In this document: positions 23,956 to 36,649 of the stretch, one piece after another
Layout: every line of letters starts with the position of its first letter
Numbering within the stretch: the first letter of the stretch is position 1
NCBI RefSeq assembly: GCF_051106095.1
Contig: NC_135785.1
Span: 220,901,045-220,965,044 of the forward strand
Direction: 5' to 3'
DNA from: Pogona vitticeps
Taxonomy: Eukaryota; Chordata; Lepidosauria; Squamata; Agamidae
Length of the DNA stretch: 64,000 bases
The notes under the pieces: generated by a model
The model's database searches: none
Told to the model about the DNA's origin: nothing
Seen by the model: only the letters and a program-made list of their open reading frames with translations
Made by a program: the position numbers and the translations under genes

Positions 23956-26900
23956 TTGTAATTATTATGAATGTAATTACCTGATTTTCCTGGAAAGACA
24001 TTGTGACTGCTTATATGATTTAATGATGTTTATTCAGTTTTAGTCCTATCTCTTTTTAATATACTTAGATATTTGTAAGCAGAATTTTGCGTTGTCTTTT
24101 GGTGTGTTGAGAAAATAATTGAATTTGCAGGGTGCAGAGGTGTTGCCTAAAATTGAAAAGTTCTTTCTAAAAGTGCCTCATGGAGGTGCATCAAAAGTGA
24201 AAGTATTATTGAAAAATTACAATTGAGGATATTGGTTACAAAACAGCCAAATGTTTTTGATACAACAAATAACTGATAAGAAGGCAAAAGTAGCTCATTC
24301 AGTTACATGCCAGTTTTCACAATGATAAAATTAAACCACAGATGCTTACTTTTTATGAAACAGAGACAGCAAAAAGGCAGAAGGTGCTGGGAGGGAGCAG
24401 CAAAGTTTTTGAAAACGAATCTGTGCCACACAGTGGGCACTGCAGCTCCTTTGTTCAGTGATTGCCAACCTTTGTAACTCCAGGTGTTCTTGAACTGCAA
24501 GTCCCAGAACACTTCACCACCAGCTGTGAGATCTGGGGTTTTATGGAGTTGCAGTCCAAGAACACATGAGGTTGGTTACCACTCAGTTGATGCTGTCAAA
24601 TCCACTATCTTATCAATAATGTTGTCGTAAATTACAGTTGCTGATCCACTCAGCTTATGAACAAGGACTGAGAGTGAGCCTCATATTCTTCTTTGTCTTA
24701 GATAGCAACATGAGTTGGATTTGCCCTGCAAAACATAATACTGTACCAGTAGTTATTTGCTACTCATTTTAGGGGGTGATACGTAATGAGTGTACAGAGA
24801 ACTTTCAGGGTGGGAAGTGGTAAAAAGCATCAAAGCAGTAATGTAGTATAATGCCTGCATAGTGTACACCATGATAACTCTGTGTGTTTGCCTGTGTACA
24901 GAAAACTAATAAATAAGTATAGGATTTGTATTGAAAAATTAAATTCCATAATTCCCCCCCGGCTAATATTTTGACCTTGAAAAGCTAGAGCACCAAGTCA
25001 AAAGAACGACTCTCCTCTGCTCTTCAGGCATGTCCAGGCCTACCATTGCCACTGCAGGCTGGTGTTTTCAGCCTTCCTCCTTCCTCAAACAGCCTTCTTT
25101 CCTGGGGAGAAAAACAAAAACAGAACAAGGATTCCACCATTTTCATTGCACAGCTAGGTTATTGATGGAGCTACCACATGAACTGCTTCTTCACAACTGC
25201 ACAAGCATGTCAATGTTATCAGTGCAAAGAGACAGGTTTATGTTGAAATAGTGACGGCACAATTGAAAATAAAGATGATGCACCCCAACAAGTTTCTGTC
25301 ACAGATTCCAGAATGGGACTAGGTATCTTGATGTTACAGTTCTTGAACTTGGGCAGATACAACTGCATCTTCCTTTTACTATTACATTTGCGGCAATGTA
25401 AGTAGGATCTGCAGAGTACTGTACACTTTACAAACCGTGCACACTAAGAACTATCCAGTACTTTGTCATACAGCTAAGAATAGAACCCATTAGTGCCCTC
25501 CTCCTTCATAGAAATGTCTCACCCTGATTTGACCATTCTCTCTCAGTAAGCACTAAACCCTTTTGACCTGTTTCCTTCAAAATACCACTGCCTTAGTCTC
25601 CTGGGGGGATTTTTATTATAGCTGTTTGTTCTCAGAAAGCCCTACCTCTCCAGACCCTTCTTTGTTTTGCTAATGGGCTCCAAAAATATTCCTGATAACA
25701 TATTCAGCAAAACTGGCAGACCTGAACAACATCCAGTGAGGACAAAGAAATGAGCAGCTATAAGTCATGCTTTACTTCAGCAAGAAATCCTGGCAGGAAG
25801 GGTTTGATAAACAGAGATGTGGATAGAAGGGAATCAGAGCATGAGCTCTGAGAAGTTTTACTTACCTCAGGGCACTGCTATAAAAATGCTGCTGGATATC
25901 ACATCATTTTTCTGCCCATTTTCTGCATAGGTGCAGCTGAGTTGTTGAAGGAAAGGGGGAGGGATCACTATTGTCCATACAGTGCTTCAGCAAAAGTTGA
26001 CATTATGCTATGTGACGGTTCTCTTGGTGTGCTATGAATCCCACAATCCCCCATTCAAATTGCACTGACCAAAAGGAGGGGTCACATCCAGTGTACTTTT
26101 GTCATCTTAGGAATACATTGTGGCATTTCCTAGCACATTTTTAAGGACCTTGTGTACTATAGATCCCATAGTCCCCCATTCTTATTTATTTAATGAATTT
26201 CGCATTACATAAGGAATGTAATTTTGACATAACAAAGGTCTGCATTAGCCTTTAAAACCTTAAGAATGCTTACAGAGAAATAAGTCCCATCACCCTGATA
26301 TACATGCTGAGTATTGCAGCCAAAGCAACCAGGAGGAGATATTTTGGTGTAAAGTCAGGGTTTGAAAGGATTTTAAATTTGAAAGGAGCAGTTCAATCAA
26401 CTGTGAGAGATGTTTGGCTGCATGTGTTCACTCCCACTGTACACTGTCACAACATACAGCCAGTTAATTGCAGGGATAACCACGAACTGTTCAACAATAT
26501 GATCTACATCCTCGTTATAGAAGAAAAACAGCAGAAAGAAGAGGTGGATGTGACATCAAAAGACATGGGCACAAGTTCTTGTAGTTACATTTGAAGAAAT
26601 TGTCTGGTTCCTTCTAGGAGGGAGCAGCACCACCTACTGGGAAGTGGATGCCAAAACATCCCTCTTGGAAAATTGAACCAAAAAAATACAGTGTAAAATT
26701 GCAGCCCTAGGTATCTCAGACTTCTAAAGGATGCCATGAGTAGAAAGGGGCGGGGCAGTAAAATGCCAGAGGAGGGCATATGAGGCCAATCCAAGGTATA
26801 TGACCATGAGTTAACTATTGCAATAATTTAAATAACCCCTTTGGAAGGATTTAAAAAGACACACTCCTGGAGAGACAAAACTCAAGTCAAGGGGGAAATA

Positions 26901-27118
26901 AAACTATATGTCCTATGAGTTATATAAACAAATTTTAAAGCCCTGACTTATTTGAAGGCACATGCAATTTAAAATTCTTTTGCTCGTGTAAACAAGGCTT
27001 CAGTCCTAGCCTTGAAGTGTTAGCCAATGAGGGAGAAAGCTTCCCTACCTATGGTCACTGAAGTGTTTGCTGTTTAGCAGCTTAAGTTTTTGGTGTCCAG
27101 TGGAACAAGTATAACATA
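23956..27118. other. intergenic, one small hAT-like relic
   Basis: An old hAT-type short element is suggested at about 24456-24590 (CAGTGATTGCCAACC ... GGTTGGTTACCACT). No gene is seen; the frames at 25030 and 26304 have no recognisable motif. Confidence 0.45.
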
Positions 27119-27119
27119 G

Positions 27120-27680
27120 CCACTTGGTTGTTGTGAGTAGAGATGAGGACAAATCAGAAAAAAAAAATGGTGCTTCGTTGCAATTTGTCATTTGTCAAAG
27201 TTGATGACTGGACGAATTGACAAAGCATCAAATTTTAGTGAGGAATTGATGAATATTCATTGATTCATCATTAAAACACAATGTCCCACTGAACAGCTGA
27301 TCAGCAGAACATTGACAAGAAGGCTGGCTATGGGAATGGAACCGCATTGACATAAAAGCTGCAGGATCCCAGGTTCCAGGAGTTGAGACTGCAGGAATGG
27401 AACCTGGGGTTTGCCTTCTCAAAGTCATCATGACCATCAGTTGATCATTGGGACATTAACAAGCAGACTGGCTGTGGGAAGGCACACCCTGTTTCTGTTC
27501 CTGCAACTAGCCTGCATGAAGGGACGGATAAATTGGTAAAAATTCATTCGTTCATATTCATCGGGGTCTCCAGACCTGACAAATACTAAGGGACAAATAT
27601 CTCACAAATCAACAATATTTCACAAATATTGTTATTCTTTTTTTAAAAAAATTCGTCTCCATGTCTAGCTGTCTGACCAT
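27120..27680. mobile_element. short DNA transposon (MITE), unclassified
   Basis: Ends are inverted: tagagatgaggacaaat at about 27127 faces attcgtctccatgtcta at about 27650. The interior repeats a gaattgatgaat / attcattcgttcat pattern on both arms. The superfamily is not clear (hAT or Harbinger are candidates). Confidence 0.45.
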
Positions 27681-27913
27681 ATTTGAGTGAAATGTTGTTG
27701 GGAAAAAAGTTTAAAAAGAAAAGGAATAGGTATGGCCTCACTTCTAATTGGTATTGAATATTTGCTGAAATAGCAAGGAACATGGTGTAAGGGCACAGTT
27801 ACATTATGAAAATAAATTGATGAAAAATGTCTTTTAAATTGGTCTATTGCTATGTCAATATAATAGATAGGAAAAAAAGTCAGACAGATTGGAGTGCAGT
27901 CTGACACAGGTGC

Positions 27914-27917
27914 ATGG

Positions 27918-27948
<31 letters not shown>

Positions 27949-27988
27949 CACAGAGAGAGAGACAGACAGACAGACAGACACACACACG
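27914..27988. repeat. (CA)n-(GA)n-(GACA)n microsatellite
   Basis: Compound simple repeat: CA units, a short GA run and about four GACA units, then CA again. Confidence 0.9.
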
Positions 27989-28429
27989 CAGAGGAAAGCC
28001 TGGGGTAGAAGGAGAGGGAACTGGTGAGAAAGAAGGCACACTAGCCACCCACAAACACAGTTTATACCAACAGATGTGTTTTAATATGCCAAAATTATTC
28101 AAATTATATCAGTTTCACAAACGAGTTAAGATAAATGATCCTCTTACCTCCTGGTAAAATACCTCACTTTCCACCCAAAAAAACATGGTTATTTGAAGGA
28201 AAATTTGAGCTTCCATGTGCATTATGCAGTCACCTTTTAATAAATCAATTTAAAACATGCCAAACCTGATTCAAATATGTGTTTTTTGCCCTAATGTAAC
28301 TATGTTCTAAGTTAAAGAAATCGGTATTGAAGAAAAATAGTTGCCCTTTGCAGCCTGGGTGCTTTAAGTCTGAAAACGCAGTTGCCTCCATTTGTGAAGA
28401 ATATACTAGAGAAGCAAAAAAAAGGATGT

Positions 28430-29220
28430 TTGTGAGGCATGGACTTTGTGGCATGCATGCTTAGACATGTATGAGATGTTGAAGGAATGCAGACAAGAGT
28501 GTGCACGTCTGCAGGAGCAAAAGCAGGAGTTAGAGCAGAAATGTAAGCAGTTGAAGATTGAGAAAGAAGAATGGATTGTGCATGTACAGAAGGAAAAACA
28601 AAAGTTAATCTCAGAATTTGAAAGGAGTAAATGTGATTCTGTGGCAGAAAAGTGCAAGATGGTAGCTGTTTCAAAGATTGCTCAGGAGAAAAGTGCTACG
28701 TTTAATAAAGAGCTGGCTGAAAGAACACAAGCAGAGTTACAGAAAATGAACGAGCAGTTTGAACAAGCCCAATCAGCAATCCAATTCTTAGCAGATTAGA
28801 ATAGGAAGGTTAAAACTGAGGTTCGTCATGAAAAATGTGAGGCAGAGATTAAACGAAGAGTTAAACACACATCATGGTATAATTAGTGCTGTTCGGATAG
28901 AGAATTTTGAAGATTTTGAATTGGAGTACCTTATGTAGAACCCAGGCTTCCTAAGGAAGCCTTTCCATGAGATCCAGTTAATCTGAAGGGGCAGGAGTCA
29001 TAACCTGTTGCCCAGTTGTTGAAAGGACGATAGAACATATTATGAGTAAGGAAGCAAACTCAGAGGCCAACAGGAGGTCTCCAAATAAGGTAAAAGCAAT
29101 TGCAGAACAAGTAGGGCCCCTAATTAGAGAGACTGCCATCTCACAGATGGCCAAAGTCTGGCAAACATACTCCTGATAGTTTTGATCTTGCAGAAATTGG
29201 CCAGGCTAGGGCAACTCCAG
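28430..29220 (+). mobile_element. coiled-coil ORF remnant, possibly retroelement Gag
   Basis: A frame of about 117 codons (28446-28799) encodes a long heptad-patterned coiled coil rich in Glu, Gln and Lys (ECARLQEQKQELEQKCKQLK). Related coding texture continues with interruptions to about 29.2 kb (SHLTDGQ / AISQMAKVWQTYS-like pieces). I cannot name it. A decayed Gag-like protein of an endogenous retroelement is my best guess; a retrocopied host coiled-coil gene is the alternative. No LTRs were found around it. Treated as a fossil. Confidence 0.35.
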
Positions 29221-29307
29221 CTAATATCGCCCTTCTGAACAGATCATGTTTTCACCTTGATAAGCTATCCTTCGAGCAATAAATTTACAGTATAAATTCA
29301 GGGTGTA

Positions 29308-29647
29308 CCATATTTTTCTGTGTATAAAATGAGACTTTTTACTTAAATAATTAGAACAAAAATTAAGGGTCATTTTATACATGGCAAGCAACCACTTTCC
29401 CTGCCTTTTGCAAAGCCACAGAGTAAAGCAGCTGTGAAAGGGCGTCATGATCAAAGGGGTGCCAGCACGCTGCCCTTTCATGGCTGCATTACCCATTTCC
29501 TAAGCTCCGTAGGGCTTAGGAAGTGGGAAACGCAGCCGGGAAAGGGCGGGAGGATCAAAGGGGCGTGAGTGTGCAAATTTTCTAATTTGGGGGTTAGAAA
29601 AGGGGGCGTTTTATACTTTGGGTCATCTTGTATATGGAAAAATATGG
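29308..29647. mobile_element. MITE, CCRTATTTTTC family
   Basis: Terminal inverted repeats CCATATTTTTCTGTGTATAA and its partner ending GGAAAAATATGG, flanked by TA. Internally palindromic. The same family occurs at 52285-52401 and 55203-55368. Confidence 0.85.
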
Positions 29648-31302
29648 TAACTTGTCTTTTTTTCCCTCTGTCTTCATAGCTTTTACTAAGCTGGGGACAT
29701 GACATTTATGACATAACCAATAAATGTGTTTTATATATCTAATTTCCCATTCAATATAAGCAGAACCAAGGTATCATTAGGAAAGGGAAAAATACATAAA
29801 ACTCTAGCCTTTACCAGTTCTTGTGACTTATTTGAAAATAATGTTTTCTTCCAGCGCTGAAAATAAAGCATTGGGGTTTCCATAGTAACTTCATGCAAGT
29901 GAAGAGGCACACAATGAACTAAAATGGCTCCATGGTGCCAGCACATGCTCTCCCACCTCTTGAGGCTGGAAGGACAGTATTGCTGCCTCCATGGAGGAGG
30001 AGGGGAGACCATGACTATAACCATGAGGGTGACAGTGACTTTCTTGCTATTGCTGCTCCCAACCTGCATACCCCAGGGTGTGATGTGAATAATGCCTCTG
30101 CCCTGAGAGTACCCAGGGCCAAACCATTATGGGGGAGGATGGCAAAAGTTGTGCACAGGCAATTTTTTGGGCCCGACTCACGATAATGCCTTGGCTGCAA
30201 GGACCCTTGGAGCCCAGGTATTATTTGCATAGTTGGCTGAGGACCACTTGGGGTATCTTGATGCACAGTGGCTGGAAAGAGGCCAGCAACAATGCCTGTT
30301 TCAGACAACAGAGAGTGGGTGGCAGCTCTGGCACTGCCCTGAGAGTTCTGCTGCCTGAGGTAAGTGCCCCAGCCTGGCTAATTCCTGTCCCAGCTAATGC
30401 CCGCCTCTACAATGGAACAATTGGCTTCTTCTTTTTTGCTCAGTGTGCCGCTAAATTTTATTTCCAACTATTCTGATAGCAAGGAGTACCATGTTAGTAG
30501 ACTAGTTCTCTTCCAAGCTTGGAATATTACATTTTAAGAGGAACTTGTGTTAGTCATTAATTCTCTGCAGTCAGGATGCCATTGTTGTTGCATATGTCAT
30601 ACAAAGAATTTGCTGCATGTGCATGATTCACTGCACTGTCAGACAATCACGAGAGTTTTGAAATCCTAACCCTTTGGGGATATTATTCTAATGTGGTTTA
30701 AAAATGGTGCACTGTTGCAGTTTAAAGATGTCATGAAAGAACACATTTTTAAAATGTACTAGGGTTTGCATCATGTGAAATGACTAAAGTTGCTGCAAAG
30801 CAATTTTGGTCCTTTCTGCAAGTGCAGTTGTAGCCTTTTTATCAACAATTCTAGCCTATGCGTACTTTTTAGCTAACAATTCTAGTTTATACTTTCCCCC
30901 AGTTCACTTGGGACAGAATTAGACTGACAGTTCTGTAAATTCTATGTCTCAATGAATGCTTCTTTTCAATGGTGTTTACAGCTGGCTTGGAGCTATAAGC
31001 AAAATGTACACCTTTTTTCTTGAGGTCCCTAGGTCCCTGTACTGTGCAAAAAACATGTAATTGAATGTGTTGTACTGTTTGTTTGTGTTATGCACTATCA
31101 AGGGAAAACCAATTTATAGCAAACCTAATGGGGATTTCAAGGTATGTAAGAAATTTAAGCCATGTTTTTAAACAAATTTCACCCCCCAGCTCTCCCCCAT
31201 GTGAGTTTCTATGGCTTCCAATCCTGGTCTCTTGAGTTGTTGTTCATAATTGTATCCAGTATACCATACTTTGTATCTATCTAATTGAATGTTCTGTTCC
31301 AT
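29648..31302. other. intergenic, nothing recognised
   Basis: No supported gene. The frames at 29932-30476 are GC-richer than their surroundings but have no domain or splice context. Confidence 0.45.
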
Positions 31303-31475
31303 GCTGTGCTGTTGAGTTGGAACCAGCATATAGTGACTCTAACAGAGCTTTCAAGATAAGTAAGTTATTTAAGGAATGTTTATCATTTCCACTTTGCCAG
31401 TGAATTTTCATGGCTCAGTGGGGATTCAAACTCAGTCCTAGTCCATCACTCTATTCACTATACTACACCGGACAT
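31303..31475 (-). mobile_element. tRNA-derived SINE (family 3), minus
   Basis: Read on the minus strand: tagtgaatagagtgatggac, GGATTTGAACC-like B-box region (gtttgaatccccac), and a body ending near the gttggaaccagcatatagtg complement. Same family as 32122-32300. Confidence 0.65.
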
Positions 31476-32121
31476 CATGTAATTGAATACCATCCTATGG
31501 AGGAAGCCTGTTCAGTTGCTAAAACCACACATCTATTACAATGAATCATATCCCTTTCTCTCACACCAGCTCTGCTGATCCATTTGCACATGCTATGGTC
31601 AAAGTGGGACTGATACAAGCTGTATTCAGATGTCTCTTCCCTTCCACATACAAATCGAACCTTTTGAAAGACAAATTTGTGGTGCATTCCTTGGTTCTGC
31701 CCACTCTAACACATCACTTTGATACTCTCCATGGGTTAGAAGGGTAGAATGTCTGCAATAGGGAGCTTTCTATATTTGTGTAGGATCTCTGCATAGTTTA
31801 GAAATCTGATCTTCTAGGGTTAGGCATCACAGGAGGAACCTACATAAACACTGTAGATTGTTCTGTGTTGCATAAGTTCCCTTCTCATAAATGGAAGGTG
31901 ATGACACTGATGGTGCCAAGAGTGCAAAGTATGGTGCAAAGGGTTGATCCCCACTCTCTCCCTCTCATAACACGGGGAATGTACTGCTTACTACATGGCT
32001 ACTCTAAAAATACTAAACAGCCACAATCCTATTCCAAAGAAAGTGCCATTTGAGTTTGAATAAACCAGCAGTTGGCTATATAGCATGAAGCTGCACTTCT
32101 TGAATATGGAGGCCTATAAAA
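31476..32121. other. intergenic, nothing recognised
   Basis: No gene or clear repeat is seen. Confidence 0.45.
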
Positions 32122-32300
32122 GGATAGTGTGTTGTAGTGGATAAAGTCATGGACTGGGACTCAAGAGATCTGGGTCCAAATCTCCAGTCAGCCACGGAAA
32201 CTCACTGAGGATGTGGAATTGGCAAAATCTATCCTTTGAATGCCCTGTTAGGGTCACTATAAGTCAGTTCCGACATGAAAGCACATAACATAAAAGCACT
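32122..32300 (+). mobile_element. tRNA-derived SINE (family 3), plus
   Basis: Starts gtgttgtagtggataaagtc, has a decayed B box (gggtccaaatct), then agccacggaaactcactgag and ends gtcactataagtcagttccg plus acataac units. This is a typical squamate SINE arrangement. A weaker minus-strand piece of the same kind lies at about 33050-33160. Confidence 0.75.
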
Positions 32301-33539
32301 CAATCATTGATTTAGAAATGGAATACTGTACATAGCTTCATGCGCTAATTGTTAGCAAGAATCTCCTTGCTTAGGTTTGTCGATTCTTGCAAAAGGATTG
32401 CAACATCAAGTTATTTGATACACATTTTCAGAGTCTTTTGCAATATGTCTGAACTTCTTATGAAATCTGAGTAGGAGGCGTCACTGCCTAGTAGCTTCTT
32501 TTTAAAAAAATAATCCAGGGATAGTAAAGAGGTGGGCGTGTTATTGGTTGTGGGTTTATGGGAGCTGGCTTCCAAAAAAGGCAGCATTTTCCATCTCTGT
32601 GACCATTTCCATTATTATCTCCATTCCCAGGAAATGTCAGGTTATAACTTGTTCAGTGGCATATTTGCTAACTAGTTCTGACTTTAAATTGACCTGAGGT
32701 TTGTGAATGTATATGGTTTTTACTGTTCTGCCATCAATTGCCTTTTAAGACTGAAGTCAGTATTTCTGTAATTATACTTTTCCTTCCAGCAGAAGATGTA
32801 AAGGATGAAAGCAGGGTGCTCTATATAGTGCACACTGCATCCAGTCAACTCCCCAGCATATTTCCTGAAAGGTGGTGGTGGGAAAAGCCAATATACAACG
32901 TAGCAGAAGAGAAAAACAAGAAATATGGTTTATGGGAGTGGGGAAAGAAGAACAATTTGGATGTGCATGCAATTTTGGGGAAGCCTGTAAAAAAAAAAAG
33001 GTAAGATGTGATCTATATAAGAGTGCTAAGGTTTTTAGATCCCAATCAATATAGTCCTTGGTGTCGACAGCTGTATGTTCCCATAGCTGAGTTGAGGCTG
33101 ACACTAGGTCTCCTCAGTCCTAGTCCATCACTGTATCTACTTCACTGCACTGGCTCTCATTCTCTAAATTTATAGCACAAATCTGCACTTACTTCCTTAC
33201 AGCCAAATCCTGGTATATTCATGGAGATTTGCACTTAGGTAAGTAGGCATATGGTGGCATGCTAGCTAGAATATTCTAGGAGCTGAGACCAAAATAACAT
33301 TTCCACACTTTGCTTCAAAGAGTCTATTTTGCTAAATAAAGTGGTGAGGGGAAAAAAATACTCACTACATATTGACCTGTTTGTGCTTTGCATACTTTTT
33401 ATGCTTTGAATAACTAAGAGGCCAGGACTTAAGTCTTTGCTACCCTGTACAGAATGTGTCTACTGCAACTGCCTTGATTAGAACTGCTAATTGCAAATTA
33501 AACTTGAACATTACTAATGGGAGAAGCTACTTTTGTTAT
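32301..33539. other. intergenic, nothing firm
   Basis: Only the SINE piece at about 33050-33160 is noticed. No gene is supported. Confidence 0.45.
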
Positions 33540-34053
33540 ATCAGGGTAGGCAGGAATCAACCTTCTGAAGCAGTTGATTCCATTGTTGAATAGTTCTCAC
33601 TGTTACAAAGTTCTTCCTAATGTTTTGTTAAAATCTCTTTTCCTGTAACTTGAATCTATTGATTCTGGTCCTATTCTCTTTAGTCGCAAAATACAAGCCT
33701 GAGCCACCTTCCATCTGACAACCCTTCAGATACTTGAAGATGGCTATCATATCACCTGTCAGCTTTTTCCCCCCTTCAGGATAAACATGCCACATTTCCT
33801 CAGTCTATCATTATCGTCATCTTCGAACTGCAGATCTGTAAGGGACTCTATGGATCATTGAGTTGAGCCCCTGTCTAGGGGATACAGTGGGGAATCATCC
33901 AATGTGTTAATTATCTCTCCAAGTTTGGTGTCACTTGCAGATTTAATGAGCATCACTTACACACCCTCATCCAAATCATTTATAAATACATTGAAATACC
34001 AGGCATAGGACAGAACCTTGTAGCATTTCACTTGTCACTCCTGTCCAGGATGA
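33540..34053 (-). mobile_element. CR1 LINE 3' portion
   Basis: Antisense of the well-known CR1 3' region: aatctcttttcctgtaactt, tacttgaagatggctatcat, ctccaagtttggtgtcactt and atttataaatacattgaaat in the usual order. Its 5'-ward continuation resumes at about 34890, interrupted by the LTR-like and MITE insertions. Confidence 0.85.
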
Positions 34054-34655
34054 TTATCGTGGTGCACTAGGTCCCCCTAAGGGGCTCCAGGCACTCGGTC
34101 ACAGAGTTCGACAGGCCGCCTACCTATCACCTTTGCGCTGGAACAAGTCCCAGGACCTCAGCAGTGCATAGTGTAAGCCCCTTGAACAAGTCTGACCTTA
34201 AAAGAACATCTTACTCTTACTCAGTACTTTGCAAGTACAGACACATGGGCTTTGTGCTTCCTTAGAACTCACAACAGCTCAGTTAGGTAGGACTCTTAAA
34301 GATAGCTAGTCTGTGGCCCTCTCCACCTCCTGGATTTAGCCAGACCCTGCTGTTCAAGAGACCAGTCCTTTTATAGAATTTTTATAATTATTTTTTATTA
34401 GAGAAATAAAGTTTCATTAGAATCAGTTTATATTGCACAAGCTTTAGCATAAAGAACATATTCAAAGATCATTGCAGTTAAATAAAATAAGTATTTCCCA
34501 TTAAAATAATCAACACTACTAAGCTAGGATAAGGTGGGTTGTTGTGGGCTAGCTCAACCTCCTTCTTTCTCTTCACTTACATCCTTTCTCCTTCAAATCA
34601 CATACTCAAACCATCATCATGAAATTGAAATCCAGGACAGAATTGAATTGAATTA
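34054..34655. mobile_element. LTR-like repeat, partial copy
   Basis: Matches 46848-47410 in the same orientation (tttgcaagtacagacacatg, gtggccctctccacctcctg, ttagccagaccctgctgttc). It is inserted in the CR1 element and incomplete at its right side, where a MITE and then CR1 sequence follow. A fossil remnant of an LTR element. Confidence 0.65.
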
Positions 34656-34888
34656 CAGTGGTGCCTCGCAGAACGGTCGCTCCGTAGAGCGACGAATCTG
34701 CGCAACGGTGCTGTTTTTGCGATCGCAAAAGCGATCGCAAAACGGCACCTAGATAGGGCAGGAATCACAGAGCGAAGGGCGGTAAGCGGTTTGCTTATGG
34801 ACCTTCGCTTTGCGACCCGCCGACCAGCTGTTGCGCGGCTTCAAAATGGCCGCCGGAACAGCCGAAAGGGCCGGGCGCAGCGTTTAAA
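34656..34888. mobile_element. Tigger-like MITE (CAGTGGTGCCTCGC), right side missing
   Basis: Begins CAGTGGTGCCTCGCAGAACG next to TA and has the family's internal GCGATCGCAAAA and cttcaaaatggccgccggaa blocks. The opposite end is missing. Complete relatives are at 50493-50938 and 60824-61430. Confidence 0.8.
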
Positions 34889-35130
34889 GTACAGGTTACA
34901 CAGCTACCAGCTTTGCTGAAATCCAGATACATTAAATCCACAGCGTTCTCCTTATTTATTTTTCTGTCAAGTTTGTGCCTCTAAAAAAATGAGAGAGATT
35001 AGCCTAGCATAACTTATTTTTGAGAAAGCCATACTGAATCTTAGAAATCAGAGTGTTCTTTTCAAAGTGTTTACAGACTGGTTGTCAATGATCTGTTTTA
35101 AAGCCTTTCCTGGTATTTTTGTTTGTTGGG
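34889..35130 (-). mobile_element. CR1 LINE continuation
   Basis: Antisense CR1-like sequence (ctgaaatccagatacattaa, gaaatcagagtgttcttttc) continuing from 34053 beyond the nested insertions. Confidence 0.65.
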
Positions 35131-36649
35131 AAAACAGCGGTTTAGTATGATCTAACACTGGGTACCAATGGGAGGGGGATTTACAGCCTAATGGGATTGT
35201 TCTTTGCTACTAGCCTGATTGGCAAAGTTCTTCCTGGGTTGTTGTGGGTTTCTCAGACTCTTTGGCTCTGTTCTGAAGGTTGTTCTTCCTAACGTTTCGC
35301 CAGTCTCTGTGGCCGGCATCTTCAAAGGACAGGGTAGCACTCTGTGCTCTGGTGCAGTTTGTTTGGGAGTTGAGTATTTATAGCTGTTGGATCAACTGTG
35401 TCCTTTTCCGCAGATGGGTGATTATGGCGATCAGTGTTTTTGTTGTGGGTGTATTGTTGTGATAAGGAGGAGAGATTATCTGTCACTGTGATTGATGGGG
35501 GTCGTTAGGTGGCCTTTTATATGTAGTGACCACCAGTCCTGTGGCATTTTGGGGGCAAGCTTCTTCTTCTTGTATGCCTTGAATGTTATTGTCTTATTGT
35601 CTCTTCTTTCCTCACTATCTTCTGAGAAACAAGCATGGAAGCTCTTTCTATGTCAGTGGACTCCATTTTATTTATTTATTTAAAATAGCTTTACCCCACC
35701 TTTCTCCTTAGAAAAGGACCCAAGGCGGCTTACAACATTAAAAGACAATATTTAAGAACAGAATGAAAATACAAAGGTGACATATATAAAAGGCAATATT
35801 TAAAGCTAAAAACCCTAAGTACAGAAATACTAAAGATAACTATTTTACCCTTCCCCCTCCTTCTGTTACTACAGATTGAAGTTGTGATTAAATATATATT
35901 TTCCTACTTTAAAATGCTTCCAGAGTGCAGTAAAATGCTTCTTACTAGGACAGAAAAGGCTAGTTTTCATGTGAAACCAGAGAGGATGGTGAGACTGGGG
36001 CTAATCTCTTCATGTTTCTATTTTTTTCTGTCCTGCACTTTGCTAACTAAAGGAATAACCAACCTAATAGAAAGTTTTTTTTAATGAAAAAAACAACCAC
36101 CAGCACCTCCAAAACAGTCTTCAAGGACTTCACCTATTCTCTATGAATTCTTGAAAGTTATAGAAAGAAGCTATAAATAAACTGGCTCAGACATTGCTAC
36201 ATATGAGTTAGTTTGCTATGTGAACATATCATCGGATATGTTCTAAAATGTATTGTATATGTTTTATTCACTGTATTGACAATAAGGCAGATAATTAAAA
36301 ATAATCATAGCACTCAATCTTTCCCAGCATTCCAATGTTTTCCTGCAGAATATCACCACCTTTGAGGCAACCTTGGGCCATGTGTTTCTGGACAATAGAA
36401 CCGGATGGGGTGTTTTAACTACCCCTCTGCCTGTCTCCCTCATTTTAATTTTCCAAATTCCTGAGAATTCTTTTGACACTGTCTAAAAACATTCCCACGT
36501 GGGCTGTATCTATCAACATCTCCCTGCTGACTCCCTTGAAGGGGGAATGAATTGGAGCATCTTTAGATTTCACCAGGTTGCTGTGGCAATATTTTCTTCC
36601 TTTCATATATTGCAATGCATTTGTTTTCCATATATCTTCATGGTGTGCT
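35131..36649. other. repeat-derived non-coding sequence
   Basis: A half copy of the repeat that forms the palindrome at 48.2 kb lies at 35238-35500 (ggttgttcttcctaacgttt, cagtctctgtggccggcatc), extended on its right with sequence that may be the 5' part of a Penelope-like element (low confidence). A LINE/SINE tail lies at 35665-35770 (ctttctccttagaaaaggac, aaggcggcttacaac). Nothing else is seen. Confidence 0.5.
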
